A stretch of 12,302 nucleotides of DNA from Rubrobacter_F sp035642415. GTDB taxonomy: Bacteria > Actinomycetota > Rubrobacteria > Rubrobacterales > Rubrobacteraceae. How positions within the stretch are numbered: the stretch's first letter is position 1; every line of letters begins with the position of its first letter. Location: contig DASQSI010000306.1 of the NCBI GenBank assembly GCA_035642415.1, forward strand, positions 1 through 12,302, in the 5' to 3' direction. A model generated the notes under the pieces. The model made no database searches, was not told the DNA's origin, and saw nothing but the letters and a program-made list of their open reading frames with translations. This document shows positions 1 through 6,578 of this stretch, in pieces. Position numbers and translations under genes: made by a program.

Positions 1-1
1 A

Positions 2-586
2 GACGAGAACCCGATAATTCTTGCCCTCCCACGTGGAGGGGTCCCGGTAGGGTACGAGATTGCCTGCGCTCTCGAAGCGCCGCTTGATATCTTCATCGCA
101 CGCAAGCTCGGCGCGCCGGGACGTCGGGAATTAGGGATCGGGGCCGTCGCGCAAGGCGGGTTGCGCGTCCTTAATGAGCGTATAGTTCAGGCTTTGGGTG
201 TCAGCGAAGAGTACATCGAACGGGTCGCGGCCAAAGAGATGGCGGAGATAGAACGCCGCCTGCACCTCCTGCGCAGCGGTCGCCCCCAGCTCGAGGTTCG
301 CGGACGAACCGTGATCCTGGTAGATGACGGCCTCGCGACCGGCGTGACGGCCTGTGCGGCGATCCGTGCCCTCCGCCAGCGCGCCCCGCGGCGCCTCGTA
401 CTCGCCGTGCCCGTTTGCGCCTTACAGACGGTCGAGACCATCCGCTCGGAAGTCGATGACTTGGTATGCCTCAAGGTACCTTCCGACCTCGTGGCCATCG
501 GTTTTTGGTATCTAAACTTCGAGCAGGTGCCGGACGAGGAGGTTATCAAGCTGCTTGAGGGTGCCCGGCGTGCCATTACAGAGTAG
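2..586 (+). CDS. Phosphoribosyltransferase family protein (5'-truncated)
   Basis: The reading frame is open from base 2, so the true start lies before the window; 194 residues are visible. Near the left edge is ALPRGGVPVGYEIA (visible residues 8-21), the PRGG loop typical of type I PRTases. It is followed by DIFIARKLGAPG and ELGIGAVAQGG. The PRPP-binding motif VILVDDGLATG lies at visible residues 104-114 (bases 311-343), with the paired acidic residues and the small-residue phosphate loop intact. Family knowledge: such proteins bind PRPP, but this subgroup has no assigned substrate. It overlaps the next gene, an alpha/beta hydrolase; in some actinobacteria, for example M. tuberculosis Rv0571c, the same two domains are fused in one protein. 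The two therefore probably act together (inference). Stop codon is TAG at 584-586. Confidence 0.92.
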   Translation, partial: DENPIILALPRGGVPVGYEIACALEAPLDIFIARKLGAPGRRELGIGAVAQGGLRVLNERIVQALGVSEEYIERVAAKEMAEIERRLHLLRSGRPQLEVRGRTVILVDDGLATGVTACAAIRALRQRAPRRLVLAVPVCALQTVETIRSEVDDLVCLKVPSDLVAIGFWYLNFEQVPDEEVIKLLEGARRAITE

Positions 587-1280
587 GAGATGCGTAGATG
601 AACGGGACGACGGACCCGACGTTGAGGAGCGTCCCGTTCGGATTTCGGCTGATCGCGTAGGGCTCGAGGGTAATCTGGCCGTCCCTGGTAGCGCACGGGG
701 AGTTGTGCTGTTCGCGCACGGTAGCGGGAGTGGTCGATACAGCCCCCGGAATCGCTACGTCGCACGTGCGCTCCGCGAGGCCGGGCTGGCGACCCTGCTG
801 GTCGACCTTCTCACGGAGGAGGAGGAAGTGGATCTACGGACGCGCCACCTCCGGTTCGACATCGGGCTGCTCGCCGAGCGGCTCGTGGGTGCTACGAAAT
901 GGCTCGCACAGAACTCCGACACGCGGAATCTCCGGATCGGCTACTTCGGCGCTAGCACCGGGGCCGCGGCCGCGCTGGTCGCGGCTGCCGAGCACCCGAA
1001 GCCCGTCGGCGCGATCGTCTCACGCGGCGGACGCCCGGATCTCGCGGGACCGGCTCTACCGTGCGTCGCGGCGCCTACGCTCCTTATTGTCGGGGGCAAT
1101 GACTTTCCCGTGATCGATATGAACCGGGATGCGCTGGAGCAGATGCGTACGGAGAAGAGGCTGGAGATTGTACCGGGGGCTACGCACCTCTTCGAGGAGC
1201 GAGGGGCGCTGGAGCAGGTCGCGCGGCTGGCCGCTGGCTGGTTTGTGCGCTACCTGGACCCGGAGGTCGGGATAGGGTGA
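570..1280 (+). CDS. Alpha/beta hydrolase, dienelactone hydrolase type
   Basis: This looks like a cytoplasmic serine hydrolase. The oxyanion/HGxG region reads VVLFAHGSGSGR. The nucleophile elbow is GASTG with Ser at bases 954-956. A candidate acid is the Asp in GGNDFPV (1101-1103), and the catalytic His is in GATHLFEE (1185-1187). The chain ends at a normal length. The start is uncertain. The frame has no ATG, only TTG 555, GTG 561 and GTG 570 before the domain; GTG 570 has GAGGG eight bases upstream and overlaps the PRTase by 17 bp. A perfect GGAG (586-589) plus ATG 598 exists, but in the +1 frame, and it would join the domain only if one base were restored around the CCC at 615-617. A start-proximal frameshift is therefore possible. 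The substrate is unknown; partnership with the upstream PRTase is inferred from their known fusion elsewhere. Confidence 0.85.
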   Translation: MPLQSRRCVDERDDGPDVEERPVRISADRVGLEGNLAVPGSARGVVLFAHGSGSGRYSPRNRYVARALREAGLATLLVDLLTEEEEVDLRTRHLRFDIGLLAERLVGATKWLAQNSDTRNLRIGYFGASTGAAAALVAAAEHPKPVGAIVSRGGRPDLAGPALPCVAAPTLLIVGGNDFPVIDMNRDALEQMRTEKRLEIVPGATHLFEERGALEQVARLAAGWFVRYLDPEVGIG

Positions 1281-1284
1281 GCCG

Positions 1285-1780
1285 GAGTATACACAGAGCG
1301 CTGGAATCGTTATCGACCCCGGCATCACCGGCACCCGGAAGTGGTTCCGCGGCACGCCGATGCCGGGTTTAAACGGCCGCAGCTTGCCGGTGGGTGAGCG
1401 CTCGCCCTCAGGAAACCAGACCAGGTTCTTTTCGCGCTTAAGCACGGCAGTGCCGAAGGCAAGACTCGAAATATCAGCCCGGTCAGGGTCGCGATGGGTA
1501 TCGCCTGCGCGAGCCGGCTAACCGTTCGGTAAGCGGGTTGCCGAAGGCTGCGCCCATCCAGCCGGCCCATTCCGTCCGGCGCAGTCGGCGGTAGCCGAGT
1601 GCCCCGGCTACCACGAATGGGTCGAGGTAGCTGATGTGGTTTGGGCGTCAGCACGGACAGGCCTTCTTCGGGTAGGTGCTCAAAACCTTCCGCTCGCAGA
1701 CGGAACAGCCCTCGCATTATCACCCGGTCGAGCACGAACAGCCTTAAAACCATTGGGTCATGTGGGGGTCAAGGCGATAG
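1285..1780 (-). pseudogene. Relic of PlsC-type acyltransferase domain
   Basis: Read on the minus strand, this stretch spells a 1-acylglycerol-3-phosphate acyltransferase (PlsC/LPLAT) domain spread over three frames. The N-terminal part is LFRLRAEGFEHLPEEG (start near 1753). After a shift at the TTT of 1640-1642 comes the HX4D motif NHISYLDP, then EWAGWMGAAFGNPLT. A second shift near 1520-1528 gives SRLAQAIPI. A third near 1490 gives DPDRADISSLAFGTAVLK and the motif-III block WFPEGERSPTGKLRPFKPG. Similarity fades after FRVPVMP near 1300, so the C-terminus is missing. Upstream, minus-strand residues up to about 1865 (GGMPLAHELPNVHD, broken by a TGA) may be the linker from a larger acyl-CoA ligase-acyltransferase fusion; that part is a guess. 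The enzyme would have acylated lysophospholipid, but no functional product is expected here. Confidence 0.8.
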
Positions 1781-1834
1781 TTACAGGAGCAGCCATAGCA
1801 GCGTCATCGTGGACGTTGGGCAGCTCGTGCGCGA

Positions 1835-1846
1835 GCGGCATGCCGC
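1835..1846. repeat. 12-bp perfect palindrome GCGGCATGCCGC
   Basis: The sequence equals its own reverse complement and lies about 75 bp before the nucleotidyltransferase. A separate short hairpin, GCTCG-TGCG-CGAGC (1823-1836), abuts it. It may be an operator, but it also falls inside the possible extension of the acyltransferase relic, so it could be incidental in GC-rich DNA. Confidence 0.35.
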
Positions 1847-1880
1847 CGATGAGGTTCCACAATCTTCCTTTCCGCTGAGG

Positions 1881-1908
1881 TTCACAACCTTAACACGTTG
1901 GGTATATG
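1881..1908 (+). promoter_or_regulatory. Possible sigma70-type promoter for the nucleotidyltransferase
   Basis: TTCACA (1881-1886) is separated by 16 bp from TATATG (1903-1908). Transcription would begin about 1915, a few bases before the GTG/ATG start, so the mRNA would be almost leaderless, which fits the lack of a clear ribosome-binding site. The match is weak and seen by eye only. Confidence 0.2.
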
Positions 1909-1918
1909 AGCGAACCGG

Positions 1919-2680
1919 GTGTATATGATTCAAGAGCCTAACTTTGGAACCGAAGAAAACGAAGTTTACAGCGAAGTCCTCGATGCTCTGGAGCGGGCAG
2001 GTATTCGCTATATGCTTGGTGGTGCCGTGGCCTTGAACGCTCATACGGGCATCTGGCGCGAAACCAAGGATCTGGACGCGTTCGTTCCCGAAAAGACCGT
2101 GGCGCCTCTCCTGGAAACGCTGGAGGCAGCGGGTTTCGAGACGGAAATCACGGACCCCTGCTGGCTGGCTAAGGCGTGGAAAGGAAACCCGTTCGTTGAC
2201 GTCGTTCACGCCAATCAGAACGGTGCCCTTCCCGTTGAAGAATTCTGGTTCCTCAACGCGAAGGAGACCATGGTCCTGAGCCGGCAAGTACTTGTCATTC
2301 CTGCCGAGGAGATGATCCTCTCGAAGATGTTCGTGGCCTCCAGGGACCAGTGGGATATGAGCGATGTGGTTCATATCATCTTCGCCACGCACGGAGACCT
2401 GGACTGGGGGCGCGTCCTGGCCGGAATAGGCGAGCATTGGGAGCTTCTTCTCGCCTACCTCCACCTCTACCGCTACGTCTACCCGAGCCACACCCATTAC
2501 CTGCCTCGCCATGTTCTAGAGCTTCTGTACGAGCGCTTCCAGGAAGAGGCTGACTCCCAGGGGCCGCTCCGCTTCCGCGGAACGATGCTCGACGACGCTT
2601 CCTTCAGGGTAGACGTGGAAGAGTGGGGTCTGCCCGACGAGCGCGCAGCCACCAGGGAAGCCCTGTGTTCGGACGAGTAG
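1919..2680 (+). CDS. Nucleotidyltransferase superfamily protein
   Basis: The 253-aa protein carries the Pol-beta-type nucleotidyltransferase signature: YMLGGAVALN with the GG pair at residues 34-35, ETKDLDAFV with catalytic Asp51 and Asp53, and a third acidic residue in FVDVVHA (Asp94). The segment PAEEMILSKMFV (128-139) is also typical of this family, which includes AbiEii- and DUF6036-like proteins. The C-terminal third is helical and lacks recognisable extra domains. Such enzymes transfer a nucleotide to a protein, RNA or small molecule; the acceptor here is unknown. The start is GTG 1919 or ATG 1925 (two codons later); neither has a strong ribosome-binding site. A metallophosphoesterase follows after only 16 bp, so the two are probably co-transcribed. 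I see no AbiEi-type antitoxin partner, which argues against a classic AbiE system. Confidence 0.85.
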   Translation: MYMIQEPNFGTEENEVYSEVLDALERAGIRYMLGGAVALNAHTGIWRETKDLDAFVPEKTVAPLLETLEAAGFETEITDPCWLAKAWKGNPFVDVVHANQNGALPVEEFWFLNAKETMVLSRQVLVIPAEEMILSKMFVASRDQWDMSDVVHIIFATHGDLDWGRVLAGIGEHWELLLAYLHLYRYVYPSHTHYLPRHVLELLYERFQEEADSQGPLRFRGTMLDDASFRVDVEEWGLPDERAATREALCSDE

Positions 2681-2696
2681 CAGGGGTAAAAGGATC

Positions 2697-3404
2697 TTGA
2701 AGATCGCGGCCACCGCCGATATCCACACACGCGTTGGGGACGCTGAGCGTCTCCACGCCCTCGTGCACGACGCCGCACATGACGCCGATGTCCTCGCTAT
2801 CGGGGGAGATCTCACCGATCTTGGGCGCCTCGAGCAACTGGAGGTGCTCCTTAAGGTCCTGGGCACGTGCTCTATGCCCATCCTCGTCACGTTGGGGAAC
2901 CACGACTACGAGAGCGGCAACGCCGCCGAGTTGTCGCGCCTGATCGAGAAGTCCAACGTCTATCTCCTCGACCGTTCCAGTGTCGTCATCGATGGCGTAG
3001 GATTTTCGGGTGTGAAGGGTTTCTGTGGCGGCTTTGACGGGAACCTGGCCAACTCTTTTGGGGAGGAGCTTTTCAAAGCGTGGGTAACGGAGGGCGTCCT
3101 GGAGGCGGAGGCTCTCAAGCATGAGCTTCAGAGGCTGGAAACAGAGCAGCGCGTGGCCGTTCTCCACTACGCGCCCATCCGCGCCACCGTCGAAGGCGAG
3201 CCGCCGGAGATCCACGCCTTCCTTGGTACGAGCCACCTCGCGTGCGCCCTCGACGAGGGTGGTGCCACCGTCGCCTTTCACGGGCATGCGCACCACGGGA
3301 GCTTCAAGGGAGAGACCCCGGGTGGCGTCCCTGTCTTCAATGTCAGCGTACCCGTGCTTGGGCACGAGGGTTTCAGGCAACCCTATTATATAGTCGAGGT
3401 TTAG
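2697..3404 (+). CDS. Calcineurin-like metallophosphoesterase
   Basis: All core metal-binding motifs of the calcineurin-like phosphoesterase fold are present in the 235-aa product: D-x-H (Asp8, His10), GGDLTD (Asp38), GNHDYE (Asn68, His69), a lone His157 in LHYAP, and GHAH (His197, His199). Family members hydrolyse phosphomonoesters or phosphodiesters using two metal ions; the substrate cannot be read from sequence. The start is TTG 2697, giving MKIAATADIH, the usual N-terminus that runs straight into the first motif. AGGGG sits about ten bases upstream and AAAGG three to four bases upstream. No signal peptide is seen, so it is cytoplasmic. It lies 16 bp after the nucleotidyltransferase stop and probably shares its transcript. 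A role reversing the neighbour's modification is an inference. Confidence 0.92.
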   Translation: MKIAATADIHTRVGDAERLHALVHDAAHDADVLAIGGDLTDLGRLEQLEVLLKVLGTCSMPILVTLGNHDYESGNAAELSRLIEKSNVYLLDRSSVVIDGVGFSGVKGFCGGFDGNLANSFGEELFKAWVTEGVLEAEALKHELQRLETEQRVAVLHYAPIRATVEGEPPEIHAFLGTSHLACALDEGGATVAFHGHAHHGSFKGETPGGVPVFNVSVPVLGHEGFRQPYYIVEV

Positions 3405-3423
3405 ACGTTTATGAGGTCATGGA

Positions 3424-3440
3424 GCCTTTCAGGAAAAGGC
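3424..3440 (+). terminator. Small hairpin after the metallophosphoesterase
   Basis: GCCTTT pairs perfectly with AAAGGC around a five-base loop, starting 20 bp after the metallophosphoesterase stop. No T-run follows, so it would be at best a weak or partial terminator before the zinc-ribbon gene; it may be incidental. Confidence 0.3.
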
Positions 3441-3473
3441 ATAACGCCCAGAGAGAACGAGGAGAAGTAGCGC

Positions 3474-3911
3474 GTGGACGAGCAGCATACCCCCTGCCCA
3501 CTATGCCTGCACGAGAACCCAACGGAGAACCGCTTCTGCGGGCGTTGTGGTGCATCGCTGACGAGCCCCAAGCAACTGGTTACACGACGGGAGGATGCCT
3601 TGGACGCGGCGGGTCATGCCTTGCCCACAAAGCTTAAGCCGGTCGGCGGAGCGCTGGCGGTAATTCTGGCGAACGTGGTGGCCGAGGCAGCCTTTGGCTG
3701 GTTAAACCGACGAGCAGAACGAAACGCCTCCCGAAGGCTGCTGCATTCTCGGAGAGCCGATAGTTCGGCGATCCACGGGCGCCTCGTTGGCCTAAGCTTG
3801 GAACAAGCATTCGTCCAGCTACAGGAAGGAGGCTCCCGGAGGAGTTGGGGTTTCGCGCGGGGGATGATCCAAGCATCCGATATCGTGGGACCTACCGAAA
3901 GGCATAACTAA
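3474..3911 (+). CDS. Zinc-ribbon domain protein
   Basis: The 145-aa product begins with a zinc ribbon: Cys8-Pro-Leu-Cys11 and Cys22-Gly-Arg-Cys25 (CX2C-X10-CX2C), in the familiar context HENPTENRFCGRCGASL. Residues about 57-76 (VGGALAVILANVVAEAAFGW) form a hydrophobic stretch that could be one membrane helix or a buried amphipathic helix. The basic tail, with NRRAERNASRRLLHSRR, has no recognised domain. The GTG start at 3474 is supported by GAGGAGAA about eight bases upstream. It follows the metallophosphoesterase by 69 bp on the same strand and may be part of the same transcription unit, though a small hairpin lies between them. Function is unknown; zinc ribbons of this type often tether or regulate partner proteins. 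Confidence 0.7.
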   Translation: MDEQHTPCPLCLHENPTENRFCGRCGASLTSPKQLVTRREDALDAAGHALPTKLKPVGGALAVILANVVAEAAFGWLNRRAERNASRRLLHSRRADSSAIHGRLVGLSLEQAFVQLQEGGSRRSWGFARGMIQASDIVGPTERHN

Positions 3912-3971
3912 GCCAAGGGTAACCGTGGTGGCGGTGCTGGTAGTGGTTATGTGCGCAACTCCTTTGGCTGA

Positions 3972-4000
3972 TTGCTGAGAAGCCGAGGTAAGGATATAGT
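3972..4000 (+). promoter_or_regulatory. Candidate sigma70-type promoter for the lipoprotein gene
   Basis: TTGCTG (3972-3977) and TATAGT (3995-4000, five of six to consensus) are separated by an ideal 17 bp. Predicted transcription start is about 4007, after the ATG at 4004, which supports the downstream ATG at 4052 as the real lipoprotein start. Confidence 0.4.
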
Positions 4001-4051
4001 CCCATGCTTAGTGAGGCTTCGCTAAAGGAAGCGGGAAGAAAAGGAGGCAGT

Positions 4052-4576
4052 ATGCTGCCTGTTTGCGTCGCGCGCCAACGGATGTTGGCAGGTCTCGGGT
4101 TGATGCTGGCGCTTTGGTCGCTGCTCGTCGGGTGTGGGGAGGGAGGGTCGGCCACCGCCCCCGAGGAATCTTCTGCCCCGCAGACCACCGCTACCACGAG
4201 TGAGAGCCGCGAAGCCGCGAAGACGGAACCTCCAAAGGAGTCCTCTAGCGAAGCTTCTAACCAGCCTGCTCTTGGCGAGAGAACCCCTACCGTTACTCCC
4301 AGCGGGTATGTCATCGCCCCGGGATGTGCGCTCTGGGAAGTAGAAGGATACTTCGACCTCTTCTACTACCCTCTCCGTCCGACGACCATATGCGTCCAGC
4401 CGCCGGGCAGCCCGCAGGCTGGAAAACAGGTTACGGCGGACCAAGCGTCGTTACCACCTAACTGTGCCGTTTCGCCCGACGGAGTGGTCTATTGTATCGT
4501 TGGGGGGGTACTTAGCCCAGATACCCTAAGGGCGTTCTACGAACGGGGCGAACTGCAAAGCCCCCGGGTGTCCTGA
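4052..4576 (+). CDS. Putative secreted lipoprotein, function unknown
   Basis: The start at ATG 4052 is chosen because AAGGAGG (4041-4047) lies four bases before it; the longer frame from ATG 4004 lacks such a site and would begin before the likely transcription start. The 174-aa product opens with basic residues and a hydrophobic core (MLAGLGLMLALW), then the lipobox LLVGC with Cys28 as the lipidation site, so it is probably anchored to the outer face of the membrane. Residues about 30-80 are a Ser/Thr/Glu/Pro-rich, low-complexity linker. The C-terminal half (about 85-174) has four cysteines, in PGCALWEVEG, TTICVQPP, PPNCAVSPDG and VVYCIVGG, which might form two disulfides outside the cell. 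I do not recognise this domain. It is followed by the YecE gene 28 bp later, with no obvious functional link. Confidence 0.75.
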   Translation: MLPVCVARQRMLAGLGLMLALWSLLVGCGEGGSATAPEESSAPQTTATTSESREAAKTEPPKESSSEASNQPALGERTPTVTPSGYVIAPGCALWEVEGYFDLFYYPLRPTTICVQPPGSPQAGKQVTADQASLPPNCAVSPDGVVYCIVGGVLSPDTLRAFYERGELQSPRVS

Positions 4577-4604
4577 AGAAGCCAGAGATAGCTGTGGTCT
4601 CGGC

Positions 4605-5336
4605 ATGAAGCCGATCTGGATCGGATGCTCGGGCTGGAACTACCCGCACTGGCGTCAGACGGTTTACCCGAAGGGGCTACCGACGCGGCGCTGGCTCGAG
4701 TACTACGCTACCTTGTTTGACACCGTGGAGGTTAACAACACTTTCTATCGTTTACCGGCGCGCTCGACGGTGGCGAACTGGGTAGAGCAGAGCCCACCTG
4801 GGTTTCTGTTTGCCATTAAGGCGAGTCGCTTTCTTACCCACATGAAGCGCCTCACCGACATGGAGACTGGCGTCGAGCGCTTCTACGAGCGACTCGAGCC
4901 GCTCGTAGAGTCCCTAAAACTCGGCCCGGTGCTCTGGCAGCTGCCGGAGAGATTTCATCGCAACGATGAGCGCCTCGCCTCTGCGCTTAAGCTGCTGCCG
5001 CCTGGGCGGCACTGCTTTGAGTTCCGCCATCCGAGTTGGTTTGTGCCAGACGTGTACGCGCTCTTACGCGAGCATGGGGTCGCGCTCGCGATCGGCGAGC
5101 ATCCGGAGCGTGCCTTTCAGACCTACGAGCTGACCACGGACTGGACCTTCGTCCGCTTCCACTACGGTAGAGATGTTCTGAACGGTAACTACTCCGAGCG
5201 TGAACTCGAGGAGTGGAAGCGTCGACTGGTTGCTTGGCGCACCCGCGTGGAGGTCTTTGTGTACTTCAACAACGACTGGGAGGGCTTCGCCGTGAGAAAT
5301 GCGCTCTGGCTAAAGCGAAGCCTTAGCGCTGTGTGA
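4605..5336 (+). CDS. DUF72 (YecE-like) family protein
   Basis: The 243-aa product is a full-length YecE/DUF72 protein, a TIM-barrel-like family of unresolved biochemical function. Hallmarks are the N-terminal IGCSGWNYPHW, FDTVEVNNTFYRLP around residues 38-51, CFEFRHPSWF in the middle and VYFNNDWEGFAVRNA near the C-terminus. All conserved blocks are intact. ATG 4605 gives the standard N-terminus. No clear ribosome-binding site precedes it. Instead, an imperfect hairpin (GCC-A-GAGA pairing with TCTC-GGC, 4581-4604) ends directly at the start codon and could hide or position it; this is an observation only. The gene lies 28 bp after the lipoprotein gene. The downstream 320 bp contains no convincing gene. 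Confidence 0.93.
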   Translation: MKPIWIGCSGWNYPHWRQTVYPKGLPTRRWLEYYATLFDTVEVNNTFYRLPARSTVANWVEQSPPGFLFAIKASRFLTHMKRLTDMETGVERFYERLEPLVESLKLGPVLWQLPERFHRNDERLASALKLLPPGRHCFEFRHPSWFVPDVYALLREHGVALAIGEHPERAFQTYELTTDWTFVRFHYGRDVLNGNYSERELEEWKRRLVAWRTRVEVFVYFNNDWEGFAVRNALWLKRSLSAV

Positions 5337-5658
5337 AAGCCAGATCCTCCTTTTATCTTCTGTAGCTCGCGGGTACGCCCGGACACCCAAAGCAGAATAG
5401 TTGTCGCGTCGCCGCAAAAGATCCCCAGCTCCACCTCCCCCCGGTCGATCAAGGCGGTGCCCTGCGCCAGGTTTTATGCAATTCTCCTGGACACTTCGGG
5501 CCATTTTGCCTCTGAGCAGGCAGTTCACGTTTGCTCGGTGCGCGAATTGGTAAAGAATCTCGAAAGTCGGCTGGAATAGGGCTTTGTTAGCGGGACCTCT
5601 CGATTAAGAGCAGGGCTTTGACGCCGACGATCCGGAGACGTAAAGAAGAGAGAGCGAG
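5337..5658. other. Intergenic region with possible gene remnants
   Basis: This 322-bp stretch has no confident gene. On the plus strand, GTG 5457 to TAG 5579 encodes 41 codons ending in SEQAVHVCSVRELVKNLE, which reads like the C-terminus of a real protein. On the minus strand, about 5473-5345 reads GTALIDRGEVELGIF then TTILLWVSGRTRELQKI, also protein-like, but preceded by a stop and without a good start. Neither could be assigned to a family. They overlap by only about 15 bp, which fits two convergent remnants. Near the right end, TTGACG (5618-5623) with TAAAGA 17 bp later could be a weak promoter for the SDR gene. Confidence 0.4.
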
Positions 5659-6555
5659 ATGACCCAAGACCAGACCAAGCAGCAAAACCCGGTAGACCAG
5701 TACCCGAAGCCGGAGTTCCCCGAGCAGGAGCTAGAGTGGCCGGGTTTGGAATCACAGATGAACCCGAGACCCGATTACGGGAAGGACTCCTACCGCGGCA
5801 GCGGTAGGCTTGAGGGCAAAAAGGCGATTATCACCGGCGGGGACTCGGGGATAGGACGGGCGGTGGCGGTGGCCTTCGCCCGAGAGGGCGCTGACGTTTT
5901 GATTTCTTACCTGGAGGCGGAGGAACCGGATGCCCAGGAGACGGTACGGGTTGTGGAAGAGTCCGGTAAAAAAGCGGTCCCCATGCCAGGAGACATAAGG
6001 GACGAGAGCCAGTGCCGAAGGATCGTCGATCAGGCCGTGCAAGAATTTGGACACATCGACATCCTGGTGAACAACGCCGCCTACCAGATGTCACGGGGCA
6101 GCATACAGGATATCTCCTCTGAGGAGCTCGACCACACCTTCCGCACGAACGTGTTCGCGATGTTCTACCTGTGCAAGGCGGCCCTGCCATACATGCTACC
6201 GGGCGGCAGCATCATCAACACCGCCTCCATAGAGGCCTACCAACCCAAACCGCCGCTCCTCGACTACTCTGCGACCAAGGGGGCGATAGTGACCTTCTCC
6301 AAGGGGCTGGCGCAGGAGGTTACCGGTCAGGGCATCAGAGTTAACGTCGTCGCACCCGGACCGGTGTGGACCCCGCTTATACCGGCCACGTTCCACCCGC
6401 ATATGGACGTATCCCAGTTCGGAGGGAGCAAGCCGATGGGCCGGCCGGCTCAGCCGGTGGAGGTGGCACCCGCGTACGTGTTTTTGGCCTCCCAGGAGAG
6501 CAGCTACATCTCCGGCGAAGTGATCGGTGTAGTGGGCGGAGCCCCGGTACCCTAG
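5659..6555 (+). CDS. SDR family oxidoreductase, general stress protein 39-like
   Basis: A complete 298-aa classical short-chain dehydrogenase. It has the long charged N-terminal extension (about 50 residues, including QYPKPEFPEQELEWPG) characteristic of the GS39/YdaD/YhxC group. The cofactor loop is TGGDSGIG (59-66), followed by NNAA (138-141) and the catalytic tetrad Asn164, Ser190, Tyr203 and Lys207 (YSATK). NAD(P)-dependent oxidation or reduction of an alcohol or carbonyl is expected; the natural substrate of this group is unclear. In Bacillus these genes belong to the general stress regulon, so a stress role is plausible here. The start ATG 5659 is preceded by a purine-rich AGAAGAGAGAG tract. 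An alpha/beta hydrolase reading frame begins within about 25 bp of its stop. Confidence 0.93.
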   Translation: MTQDQTKQQNPVDQYPKPEFPEQELEWPGLESQMNPRPDYGKDSYRGSGRLEGKKAIITGGDSGIGRAVAVAFAREGADVLISYLEAEEPDAQETVRVVEESGKKAVPMPGDIRDESQCRRIVDQAVQEFGHIDILVNNAAYQMSRGSIQDISSEELDHTFRTNVFAMFYLCKAALPYMLPGGSIINTASIEAYQPKPPLLDYSATKGAIVTFSKGLAQEVTGQGIRVNVVAPGPVWTPLIPATFHPHMDVSQFGGSKPMGRPAQPVEVAPAYVFLASQESSYISGEVIGVVGGAPVP

Positions 6556-6578
6556 AGCGTAGTCTGAGAAAGAGCACG

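Noticed and set aside
1781..2512. Minus-strand open frame opposite the nucleotidyltransferase
   Set aside because: No protein-like motifs, and the plus strand encodes all catalytic residues of the nucleotidyltransferase.
2604..3380. Long minus-strand open frame opposite the metallophosphoesterase
   Set aside because: Antisense frame in high-GC DNA with no recognisable motifs; the plus strand carries the complete enzyme.
3925..3978. Short hydrophobic peptide ending in a lipobox-like PLADC, before the lipoprotein gene
   Set aside because: Only 17 codons from a GTG with no ribosome-binding site; the hydrophobicity comes from a GTG/GGT-rich tract.
4004..4051. Upstream ATG 4004 as the lipoprotein start
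   Set aside because: It lies before the predicted transcription start, lacks a well-spaced ribosome-binding site and would put a charged 16-residue extension before the signal peptide.
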